Source: Spirometra erinaceieuropaei
Taxonomy: Eukaryota; Platyhelminthes; Cestoda; Diphyllobothriidea; Diphyllobothriidae
Direction: 5' to 3'
NCBI GenBank assembly: GCA_902702965.1
Contig: CACRXP010000689.1
Span: 56,250 to 120,249, forward strand
Length of the DNA: 64,000 nt
The position numbers and the translations under genes were made by a program. This document shows positions 1-10,005 of this stretch, in pieces (within the stretch, counting starts at the first letter, position 1; each line of letters starts with the position of its first letter). The notes below the pieces were generated by a model. That model ran no database searches, was not told the DNA's origin, and saw only the letters and a program-made list of their open reading frames with translations.

Positions 1-2059
1 TACCGATAGTACGAGCGCAACTGATTTAAGATAGGAAACTGCGGATCCTGCTACAGATGTTGCTATCCCAACGCAAGTACGATGTAGACTCTGGGGACTG
101 CCAAGTCTACTACTGCAAGTGCGCAGTAAGTAGCTTGTATACCGAAGTTTACGTCAAATCATCATTCTGTTATATGTTGATGGCGTTGTGTAATCCCCTA
201 CTACTGTTAGGACAACTGCTACTTTCGTGAATACTCATTTCCAAATATCAGGAACAGTTAATCAAGATCTGGAAAAATAACGCGCATTGTTGATACAACA
301 GATAGTATTTTAAGTGGATTAAATCTAAAACAATTAATCATATGCTTCCTGTCAGTGTCTTTATTGATCCCAGACGCACTACTTATCCGCGTATTGGAGA
401 GCAAGGTAGCATTCGAAATGGAAATATTCAACTCAGAACCAAAAGTCAAGTCGCCCATCTGTCTGAAGAAAGTTTGTCTAGGACAACCTGATTAGTATGC
501 GTCACGGACATTTCCGCCTATGTAGGGAGGTTGAATCGGTCGATGGCATGTTCCTGTGAATGTCTGCAGTGAACGCAATAGAGTACGCACTGTCTACTAA
601 TTGCGCGCATGCAGATAGCGGCGACCGCAACCCCTGGGTCTTTGCTCTCACATTCGCAAAGTTTCTACAGTAACGTGTGCGGTGGCACCAAAAGGCCTAG
701 GTAGGTGGGGTCTAAATGGAGGCACCCACTCAAGGGTCTGCATGCCTGGCCCAGCGTGACCTCCAAGTGTTCGTAATGTTGTGACAGCTGTTTCGACAGC
801 CTCACTCGGTGTCTTGTGCCTGCAGGCTTCCGTTCCCCCCCCCCCTTCCGCCGACAGACCAGTCATCATGGTCACAGTTTCATGCCAAACAAAACACTCG
901 AGTTTTTGGACTGGCCTGAACTTATGACTATGTGAGGGCGGTGGTAGACGGCGCCACCTCAGCCGGCTGCAGTGAAGACATGACCGCCGGCCCACTATCG
1001 ATTCTGTTAACCTCCCCCCAGCTTAGCTTCATTAGTGTATGGGAAATGTATTCACGTACTCTGTGTGTGTTCATTGTCAGAGTGACATGAGGGGACGCAT
1101 GCATGGACAAGCTTACACGGGCTGCAAGACAAGCTTACACTAGATGCAAGAACCCCCAGTAGGCAATGATGGAATGGCATTCTATTCATATTTCGACACA
1201 TCGGAATTCTCCTTACACCTGAACGCACTTTGCACGCCAAGAAGTCTCTAACCAGCTCTCCAGGTGAACTGTCAAGCCAGCGTACGATCTTCCCGAATGT
1301 GAACCCGGTAACTACAAAATAAACTGAGCTCGGGCATGTGTACTGCAATTGACAAACAGATGCCCTCCGTCGGCGCCTAACTGCTGTAGTAAATTTGAAA
1401 CCAAACTCAAGAAATTCATTCAAACCGCACATGCGCGGTAGAGGTGACAGAGCACCAAAAAGTGCAGTCGGTAGACAGTTTGAATACGGCGAAGTATATC
1501 TTGGGGTTTGGAAAAAAGGTGTAGTTTTAGTGAAGATAATTCACTGACGCACTACAATCGTCGTCAGTGTCATATGAGCGAAGCAAAAATTATTAACGTT
1601 ATTTAGTAGACCACATCTATTCTTAAGCAGAATACAGGAAACCTCAGCATCAGATCTGAAAACCGGTTTGTAACTATCGAAAGCTTGGCACACGACTAGT
1701 TTCAATTTCATAGTGTGGTGGGTATGGGAGCAAAGAAAAGGTGGTACGTAGATTTTTTTAACCTTCATAAGGATAGTTTCATGAAAGTGGAGCTTAAATC
1801 GGTAGAGTCTGAATACCAACATTCATTGGCTGTGTTTTGCTATCATTGTGACTTCAACTGAGGGACGTTGAAGAGAACTATTACTTCGAAGAGTAATAAG
1901 GTACTGAAAAACCGTCTGGTAATAGTACTACCGCCAATGAGGCCGCCTATACGAAATCATCTCCTAGCAGTGCAACCGTCAATGGTTGTATAAATACGGT
2001 CGTCAGTATTAGACTATGGGAAAGGCCTCTGCAAGCTAAATCTTATTGACGGCCAAAAC
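1..2059. other. Gene-free flank
   Basis: No convincing gene is visible. The open frames (up to 126 codons) lack recognisable domains, codon structure or partners and overlap on both strands. A C-run near 833-846 is the only low-complexity tract. This is probably decayed repeat DNA. Confidence 0.5.
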
Positions 2060-3067
2060 ATAAATATGTCTGGGGTTTTTAGGGATCGGGAGGTATAGTA
2101 CTGCAAGAGTGTCAATCTTTCGGAGCACTGCGCCCTGATAGTCTGCAAAGCACGTAGAACGACCGGATTTATCCTCGCAAAATTCAGAACCAGCGGTATT
2201 AGAATACGCCTTTATGAAATATACGATCGACCTGGCCTGGAATAGTGTTCGTTTTTATTTATCCTTATGCGTGATGCTGAGCGAAAGAAAATTGAATCCG
2301 ACCAATATTTTATTACCAATAGAGTTTAACCCCTGAAGGCCGACATCTGTTTTACCAGGAACGTGGCCGGCTTACAAGACATGATCCTTTATGGTTTCGA
2401 AGATTACAAAAGGGGATTATTTTTACTATGTAAAGTGTTATATAATCGTACCGTTAACCCACTCACTACTTTAATACATGTTGTCGACACTCGAAGTGAT
2501 AGTCACCGCTACGTTTCTTATTTCGTCCCCTTGCACGCACCGCTAGATATCAGCGATTCCTGTCTGTAAATGCAGTCGCAATTTTACATAGACTGACCGG
2601 GAAATGTGAAAACTGCGCAAAATTACCCTTTATCTAAGAGAAGAATTACGCATTTTTTACATTCAGAAAGCCATCAAATTATTGTTGCGGAATCCACTGA
2701 TGGAGTATGCTGTAACGACGGCGTTTGTGGTCTCCGATCTCTATGGCCGGTCTCCCCAGGGACAGTTTCTTTAGCCAACGGGGGAAGCTGTTCTTCAGCG
2801 CTTCTGTTTGAATCGCTCCAAATTTCGTAAAAAGAAATGGCAACTGATAATATCCGATACAGTGCTACCCCTCCCTTCTTTGACTGTCGACATGTTATTG
2901 TCAGAAGGTTTTTTCCTACTGAACCATCTAAACTCTAAAAACTACCATTAACCGAATTTTTATCCCCTTTTTGATATGAGTTTGTGTTATCTGCTGGCCG
3001 GATTTATGTCTAACGCTTCCTTGGCGGTGCTTGTAAACTGGCATTGAATACAATTAGTATTATTATG
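2060..3067 (+). mobile_element. 5'-truncated CR1-like LINE, 3' end (decayed)
   Basis: This is the 3' end of the LINE family that is better preserved on the - strand at 44306-46990. Both copies share the C-terminal segment of the reverse-transcriptase protein (here the frames at 2363-2569 and 2606-2830, for example the shared stretch NYPL..KR.ITHFLH). They also share the 3' UTR, including the terminal block with GCTGGCCGGATTT near 2993 and the closing ATTAGTATTATTAT tail near 3053-3066. The copy begins inside the RT C-terminus, so it is 5'-truncated. Frameshifts and stops break it. It has one copy of the 3' UTR segment that is duplicated in the other element. Confidence 0.8.
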
Positions 3068-4059
3068 GGTAATGTCTCTGCCAGTAATATAATTGATAGT
3101 AGAACGACAGAAATATCGTTTGGGATACAGCCACTACAAGCAACAGAGCAGTCCCTTTATAAAATACGGCAGTCGACAAAAACGGTAAATATTACCTCTG
3201 CAGTAAATGCTGGTAGGAAATTTACTAGTACGTTCGGGTTTGCTACTGCTACAGAAAAATGGTGTTAACTGTCACGCAAGCCAATACGACTAATGGTAAT
3301 ATGAATATGAACACTCGGATGCTGGGTTTTCAACTGCATAAGATAACTGTCAATAATAAACGTAGGACCGGTACAACTACGGCAACCGGTTTCTCAGGGC
3401 GCTGTGCCTAGTAGTAAGATAAGTAGACTAACTCATGAAATCTCAACGAAAACTCCTAAATGCGTTTTCGTTTCGAATAGATTAATGAGGGAAGGTTGTA
3501 AAACAAATAGTTTTGACGCGTTATTGCGTAATGATTCAGTTAGCTGCGGATACCGGCATTCAAACGAACTTCTTTCCGGCTGCATACGAAAACTATACTT
3601 GGGAAAAAATGACTAATTAAGAAGCAGGCATTTTTCTCATGGATTCTGGACTCACTTAGAAATCTGTTATATGTAATGGAAAACAAGCATAGGTCTGGCG
3701 ATCGTCTTGGTCATTCTATGAAGAATGGCGTGTTCTTCGAATGGCATAGTCGAAGGAAGGGTATAATTCGGTTTTAAAAAAGATTGTAGTAGCAAGATTT
3801 TTAAAAGCGTGAAATGGCCGTTTATTGGACATCATATCTTTGTATGTAGGGAAAGGTCTTCTAATGTTAACAATATTGCTTAAGTTCACTGCTGAATTTT
3901 ATGAATCCCATGTGGTCTACTTTTAATACCGTAGGCAAATATATGGCTTCCCGCACGCGGGATTGTATACAGCTTGTAGTTTGGAAACTCTGCGTACCAG
4001 TGTAACGGTAGGCGGGAATCAATGCTATTCGTGGAACTGGAACAGTATTTTAACACCAA
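3068..4059. other. No gene; triplet-rich degenerate sequence
   Basis: The first half is rich in degenerate ACT/AGT-type triplets like those of the satellite field further on (about 3040-3440). The rest is AT-rich without recognisable coding content. Confidence 0.4.
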
Positions 4060-4700
4060 AGCATACTCTTCCTTTGAGTACGAAATTGGAAAAAGACGTC
4101 AGTTTCTATCGAGTGAGCAGGAGAATGCATATGGTTTATGCAAGTTTTGTAGGAAATGTAAGTGAATTTCTAAGGGCATCGAAAATCAATAAAAAATGTA
4201 TGCTTTTTAAGTAGTAATTGTTCTAAGAAGTATAGTTTTATATACGTTATATTATATATATTTATGTAAAGTGTTTTTATTGAGGGGATTTTTTCTCCTG
4301 TAAAATTAATCCAGCCATTCTTAAATTTTTTGTATTGAGTTTTTTTTCACCCCTCGCTAGTCATTTTTCTCAATGGACTACTAATTCAGAAACTATGAAT
4401 TGCATTTTGTAAAGATTCTGTCTACCTCGTCTAAAATTCGCATGTAAAGTTATTTTTACTTGCTTTGATGGGACCCCGACGGGTCTCTAATAAAAAATGA
4501 TTATTATTATATACAACGGGAAAGACGTTCGTCCGAAAGCAGGCATCCTCAGCTAACTGAATTACTATGGAATTATTCTGCATGATGATTAATTTTATAA
4601 CCCTACGTAATGAATGGTTCCGAAGGGAAAGCATATTCTGGAATGTAGGCGGACACTTCGTAAGGTAGCTCACCTTCGGTAAATCGGGCGTTAAACCTAC
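4060..4700 (+). repeat. Segmental repeat copy 1, split by a retroposed tail
   Basis: The parts at about 4060-4240 and 4513-4700 match one continuous stretch at about 6490-6790. Matching landmarks are the GAGTACGAAATTGG / GAGCATAAAATTGG region, the CCGAAAGCAGGCATCCTCAG / ACGAAAGCCAGCATCCTGAT block, and CATGATGATTAATT / CTGATGATTAATT. The intervening 240-270 bases are absent from the other copy, so they look inserted. Confidence 0.65.
4272..4512 (+). mobile_element. Retroposed LINE/SINE 3' tail, copy 1
   Basis: An AT-rich segment ending in a conserved block with TTTGATGGGACCCCGACGGG, then TCTCTAATAAAAAATG and a TTATTATTAT tail. The block can fold as GACCC-CGAC-GGGTC. An inverted copy lies at 48358-48600, a shorter copy at 57203-57282, and a diverged one at 43342-43390. 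Copies differ in 5' length but share the 3' end and carry different microsatellite tails, which is typical of target-primed reverse transcription with 5' truncation. Confidence 0.75.
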
Positions 4701-4959
4701 TATTACAGGTAGTACGACGACTACCGTCTGTGAAGCAAGAACTGTTTCGGATGTTATGAGGTGTGTCTCTCTCAGGAAAAGTAAGGAAGGTGAATGGACC
4801 TACCCTTATTGAATTACATGGGACTACACTAACACAAGGGGGGAAATACGCAATTAGTATCTGGAGGGTACCTAAGCCCAAACGGCTCAGTGGACTCTTG
4901 CATCTAATTCTGCCGTACGTAATCGTGTTACCTCCGCCTATGGAAGAACTGCAATCCCT

Positions 4960-5099
4960 ATGTCTACTACTTATTATATAAAACCTGCATCTATCACTAA
5001 TGCTAGGAGAGCGTCGACGGGTACAGAATCTGCTTCAATGACTGGTGCTTATGCTTCCGCCTCTAGTACAACCGCTACTGTGAAGGCCATGGGTATCAA

Positions 5100-5188
<89 letters not shown>

Positions 5189-5836
5189 TTAATGGTACGA
5201 ACACAATTACTTCCTGCCCTCCCGCAATAACTGTCAACGCAACTGGTATTGTAACCATGCCCTCTACTACCGGTATAAACACTGGGACGCGTAGAACTAC
5301 GGCAACTGTTAGTACCAATCAAAATTGCATTCATGACATCGTGAGTGAAGTACATCGGCACACGTACCACGTGCAACAGTAAGTAGGTGACAGGAAGTGA
5401 CGGTACCGCTTGCATCGGTAGGCCTACCCGATTGACAGGAAGTGCACAGTCTACGGTAAGTAATAGAACTACGAATTACTACAAAAGATACTGCCCAAGC
5501 GACTATTACTGACAACAGATTCACAACTAGTACTTCTGTTGGTATCGGTACTAGTCATTGTGACAAGCAGTACTACGGCTGCTGGTAAAACTTCTGAAAT
5601 AGTAAGGTAAGGAAAACAGAAACCAGTACATAGACGACAATCACTACTATTACTAATGCGGCGCCGACCAAACTGCCAATACTAGTACGGCTAATGACGG
5701 ATGTGGTGGCAGCATGAAAACTACCAGAGGTGGAAATACTGCTACCCAATTCTGCCATGAACGCAGTTATGGCGACTCAGTAATATCAGCGATGATTCCA
5801 TTGTCTTATGAAACGGCTACTACTACTACCACGACG

Positions 5837-5868
<32 letters not shown>

Positions 5869-6014
5869 AACCACTACAACTATTACTACTACTAATTATA
5901 ATATCACCACAACCACTAATACTGCCATAACTAACACTGCTGTCAGCACAACAACGACGTCAACAACAACAACAACCACTACCACCACGGTTACGGCGAA
6001 TACTACTAATGCTC

Positions 6015-6069
<55 letters not shown>

Positions 6070-6170
6070 CATCGCCACCAGGGCTGCCAATGCTACTCTA
6101 CCAACGCTCACAGTATGGGTAACTAACAGCAATAATACTAGCATCAGTAACGGCAATGGCTAATAATAAT
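4960..6170 (+). repeat. ACT-triplet satellite field
   Basis: Two nearly pure (ACT)n arrays (5101-5188, and roughly 5816-5887 with 6004-6070) lie in a longer tract of degenerate 3-base periodicity (ACT, ACA, ACG, GCT and similar). The 140- and 149-codon threonine-rich frames on + and the serine- or valine-rich frames on - simply translate this repeat. They are not genes. Confidence 0.9.
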
Positions 6171-6489
6171 GAGCTAAATCCTAGCAGCAGGAAGTGATTA
6201 CCAATACCGTAAAAACATAACTAAATGGATAACCTCTGCAGGGGATGGAAGAATCAGAAATTAGGGTAAGTGATAGTACTGCGCACATACACAAGCATTA
6301 CTTTTGAAGAAATACGCACGCACACCCGACAGGAGCAGCAGATGACGCCAAACGTTTAAAAGACTATACCTACTTAATTCAATCAGTAGGCGTTTATTTT
6401 TAATTTCGAAAAACTCCGATTCGCTGCGACTCGGGGTGTTGCGACACAGGTATCCAACCAAACTTTCATAATTAGAAACTTTTAATAAC

Positions 6490-6790
6490 CGATTTCCACC
6501 CTTTCTTTGAGCATAAAATTGGGAGAAGACGTAACTTTGTATCAAATGAGTAAAATAATGCATATTTTTATGCCCGTTTTCCATGAAATAAAAGTGAATG
6601 CGAAAAATTCATGCTACTTCAGTAGGCATTTTTTGAAGAGTGTGGTTTTAAATGCGGCCCAAAATAAATTCGCACGAAAGCCAGCATCCTGATTTAACTG
6701 ACATACTATGGACATATGTTGCCTGATGATTAATTCTGCAACGTTGCTTAGGTTGTCCTTTCGAAACGAAAATGTCTTTCAGGAATTCAG
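6490..6790 (+). repeat. Segmental repeat copy 2 (uninterrupted)
   Basis: Paralogue of 4060-4240 plus 4513-4700, without the inserted retroposed tail. It therefore approximates the empty site. No protein family is recognisable in the short frames. Confidence 0.6.
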
Positions 6791-6931
6791 CTAACATTTC
6801 ATGCCTTACACGGCCTACTGCGTGTAATCTCCTGGTATCGAAAGCCCATTTCGAAATATCTGTAAATATTCAATACGCTAGCAAATTTACTGTACACCGC
6901 AGCTACTACGATCACAGGTAGACACAGTTTG

Positions 6932-6985
6932 TCCGCTCGACTTACCGTATTCTCACTCGAACCCATCATCAGATACAGTCGCGGA
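6932..6985 (-). repeat. Decayed Penelope 3'-tail / hammerhead-like motif
   Basis: The + strand carries TTCTCACTCGAACCCATCAT followed by CAGATACAGTCGCGG, nearly identical to the Penelope tail at 12851-12885. On the - strand the CTGATGA core and the GGGTTC arm are kept. The GAAAC and second-arm part is lost, so this copy cannot form the full motif. Confidence 0.6.
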
Positions 6986-8340
6986 CTGGTTGGATGGAGA
7001 ACCGTGACGTCAAGTTAATAACTCTTCTGGTTCTTCTAACTGCTGCTAATGTATTCCCTATGTTAATAGTTGACATGCGCACCTTTATACATACAAAACA
7101 AATTAATGGAAATAATGGAACGGTTAATCATGTAGGCAGAGGGCGGCGCATGACGTGCTAGTAAGAAATGCCTGAAATTTGTCCACTTTAACCTTCCCTT
7201 GTGATTTAATCTGCTATAGAATTTATTTTAAGAGCTTACGCATATAACTGATTTAAAGAGATCAAATCGCAAAACTTTAGGAAAGTAGTGTACCACGTCC
7301 GTCAGCTACGTAGGTAACTTAATAAGTATGCCATACCGGTCCCATGTATTCTTAAATGTCTGGTATTGTTATTTAATTAAATCGTATAGCCGTCATGTCG
7401 TCAGCAAGTTTTTTCGACTGACCTACCTTACGGTTATTACTTGCGTCCAACCAAATACTGCCCTAACCGTTTTTCTACTACATCAGTTGATTACTTCATT
7501 AACCAGTGTGTAGGCAGGTTAGGATTGAGTGTGATCATCTTTTTAAAATGCCCACATTATACAGTCTCCGCTAACTCTTTCCTGGGGTTCGATATGCCTC
7601 TTAATACAGCATGCTACATACCACATCGCCGTCCTAAAGTGCTCATAGCCGCAGCAAAGTTCGCGAAATTGCTTTACCTAATCTACTGCTTACCACCCTT
7701 GCTCGGCCTTCCGCCATGGAAATCGTATGCGTACGGTGAGCGGCACAATGGCGTCCTTTGACCCTAACCACCATTGCGCATCCAATGTCTCCCTGCTCTT
7801 GTATTTTTCAAAGAAAACGGCAAAACCACAGCCATGAACTTACCCTGCACAGCACGAACAACACACGCGCTCACACCTGCCGATGGGTCAGCCCACAGGT
7901 CAATACGATTTACGTTCTAACCCGGCCAGTAGCGTTAAAGCATGATGGACTAGGTCACTTCCAGCCATCTTATAGGCTGCGTTCACAGTCTGAAGGTCAG
8001 TTATGAGCTTCTTTTGATACATTTAAACATATGTTGGCGTTAATGCAACTTTTTACTTATCGCGCAGTATATTCCTTGCTGCTTGGCAGGTTTTAGAAGA
8101 CCCACCCGTACAACCCTTCCTACCACCATTCCCATAAGACAGGCAGACGGAGTGAAATGTTGTCTTAAGTGTTTCGACACTGTATTCACGCCCCCAAAAA
8201 CCAAAAAGAAAATGCCCGAATGCTACGTTAATTAGTTAAAGCAAATAAACGACAAATTATAGCGTGCTCGAAACGCAAAGGGATATGATGATTGGGTCTA
8301 CGTGCCTTATAACTGCCGCTCGTCCTGTTTCTGCCACTAC
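6986..8340. other. No gene identified
   Basis: Open frames up to about 106 codons (7441-7761) show no recognisable domain. No tRNA-like cloverleaf or array was noticed. This is probably old repeat-derived or neutral DNA. Confidence 0.4.
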
Positions 8341-8342
8341 CT

Positions 8343-8434
8343 CTGACGATGGACTCCTGTACGAGTCTGAAAGCTCTGGATAATAAACGAATTGTTCCGG
8401 TGCTCGACTCTTCTTCTTCTTCTTCTTCTTCTTC
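8343..8434 (+). repeat. Hammerhead-like repeat tail plus (CTT)n
   Basis: CTGACGA (8343-8349) is followed by a GACTC/GAGTC hairpin, GAAA (8369-8372), then AATAAACGAATTGTTCCGG and a pure CTT array (about 8409-8434). The same downstream block (AATAAACGATTGGTCCGG) recurs at 34473-34490. The layout resembles the conserved 3' motif of Penelope-like elements, but pairing is imperfect. Confidence 0.4.
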
Positions 8435-8679
8435 AAATATGCAAAGGGATATGTTAGTCAGAGTAAAAATATGATAGCAGATTTCCTTTCACTAATGACA
8501 TTTTCAACTGACTATCGTAAATAACGATTTTTTGCCGTACATTTCACCAATAATGTATGTTAAATGATAAGCACCTCCTTATTGCCATATCAGACCGGAT
8601 GACGTTTCTGGACAAACCACTGGAAGCCAAAAGTCATGAGAAATCAAAAGTTTAGGTGAGCTGCGGACAACTTAAAAAC

Positions 8680-8935
8680 GAGTGACTATATACTTACTGT
8701 ACTAACAATACAAACTAACTACATGACTATACTAACTATAGTTAGCTAGTTATAACTAGCTAACTAAGTAAATAACTTACTATACTGACAAACTAACTTG
8801 CTATGCTATCTAACTACCTGACTAACTATTCTGGTCAACTAGCAAGCTAACTAAATAACCAACTAACTAACTAACTGTACAAACAGACTAGACTAACTAA
8901 CTAACTGCCTAACAAACTATACTAACTAAAGTTTG
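8680..8935. repeat. Degenerate AACT/ACTA tetranucleotide tract
   Basis: Repeated ACTAACTA and AACTAACT units with many variants. A local inverted piece around 8731-8768 (TAGTTAGCTAGTTATAACTA) can form a hairpin. Nothing coding. Confidence 0.8.
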
Positions 8936-9130
8936 AGCGAGTAGCGTGAAATTGTCGATTCGAGTAGCTATATGATAACCTCCTGCCTGACCAACATTCT
9001 TACTTGACCGACTTCCTCAATGACCTCCTCCGGGTCTCTCAGTTACTGGAAGTACCATTCAAACACAATTTACCAAAATTTACATTCAAGAATACTCCCA
9101 GAAGCCGTCGCGGCTAGCGTGAAAATGTTC

Positions 9131-9806
9131 AACCAGTCACTATTCAGCACTCTAATACCCGTCCGCATATCGCCTTCTTTAATCATTCGCTACGCGAGTG
9201 TTCGAAAACTTGTAAAGCCCCTTGGTACGAACAGAGTTGTTTGAATGTCGTGACACTTTTGGCGCGCGGACCTGGGATGGAGATGGCGTAACTGTCTGCT
9301 GGCGAAGACGGCCGGTGTCCCTTCCTCTCGCTGCCGCCGACCCCCCTCCCGCAACGAACCGTCGCTCTCGATTCTCTTTCGCTCTCTCACTCAACGTCGG
9401 CTCCCCCCGGCCCTTCCCTGCAGTTGCCCACAGCGCTGTATCCCCACCGGCTGTTTAGCTAGTATCTCTGTGTCGTCTATCCATCCAGACAGGTCACCCA
9501 TCCGCTGTTCCTCGTTGCTCGTGTACATTAACATTTGTTATATACATTCTACATATCAGTTGTTCCATTACACTATATCCATACTCGACGTACTCTCTTC
9601 TTCTGCGTGTGAACGAGTTCCGAGAGATGTTAACAGTTCTGTTCAGGTCTTCCTCCGCCAGGATCTCTTCTCGGCGTTTCCTTACTCTGGTGTGTGCTAC
9701 ACTTGACGTCCACATCATCTTATATATATTCCTATCAGCCAATCACTGTTCACCGCTCTGAAACTCGTCCGCATACGGCGCTTCTTAATCACTTATAACT
9801 TGATCG
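9131..9806 (+). repeat. Imperfect 70-bp direct repeats around a dispersed repeat
   Basis: The stretch at about 9131-9200 (CAGTCACTATTCAGCACTCT ... CCCGTCCGCATATCGCC) recurs at about 9738-9806 (CAATCACTGTTCACCGCTCT ... CTCGTCCGCATACGGCG). The pair frames the dispersed repeat at 9215-9715. They could be short terminal repeats of a small element or a tandem duplication. Confidence 0.55.
9215..9715 (+). repeat. Dispersed 0.5-kb repeat, copy 1
   Basis: Reads in the same sense as the reverse complement of about 50095-50650. Shared landmarks in order: a CGAAC...GACACTT region, a pyrimidine-rich block, CACAGCGCTG, CCCACCGG.TGTTTAGC, ACAGGTCA, and finally TGTGCTA...TTGACGTCC. No frame is conserved, so it is probably a non-coding element or a LINE untranslated region. 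A short third piece lies at 56815-56900. Confidence 0.75.
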
Positions 9807-9888
9807 CTTAATCGCTTATGACTTTTTGCACATTATAGTTAAACGATTCCTCAAGTCTGTAAGACCGTCATTGCCACTTGAAGTGTTT

Positions 9889-9920
9889 CAGCAATATTTA
9901 TACATATATAAATATTGCTG
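9889..9920. repeat. Perfect 14-bp hairpin
   Basis: CAGCAATATTTATA (9889-9902), a 4-base loop, then its exact complement (9907-9920). There is no U-tract or gene to make it a terminator. It is probably a remnant of a fold-back element. Confidence 0.8.
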
Positions 9921-9963
9921 CACCGTTTATATATATCTTCACCGTTTACTTCCAGGCAGAAAA

Positions 9964-10005
9964 ATTTCTGGAAGGATATCCTGATCAGGATATCCTTCCA
10001 GAAAT
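9964..10005. repeat. Perfect 42-bp palindrome
   Basis: Two 21-base arms without spacer, centred between 9984 and 9985. The left arm starts ATTTCTGGAAGGATATCC and the right arm mirrors it exactly. It lies 44 bases after another perfect hairpin. Function unknown; it can extrude as a cruciform. Confidence 0.9.

Noticed and set aside
5035..5415. Possible simple-repeat protein or ice-structuring-like protein
   Set aside because: Composition comes only from the microsatellite; no signal peptide or conserved ends.
4960..6163. Long threonine-rich (+) and serine/valine-rich (-) open frames
   Set aside because: They are direct translations of ACT-type microsatellite DNA in several frames at once.
9889..9920. 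Hairpin as a transcription terminator
   Set aside because: The sequence is eukaryotic, there is no gene upstream and no U-tract.
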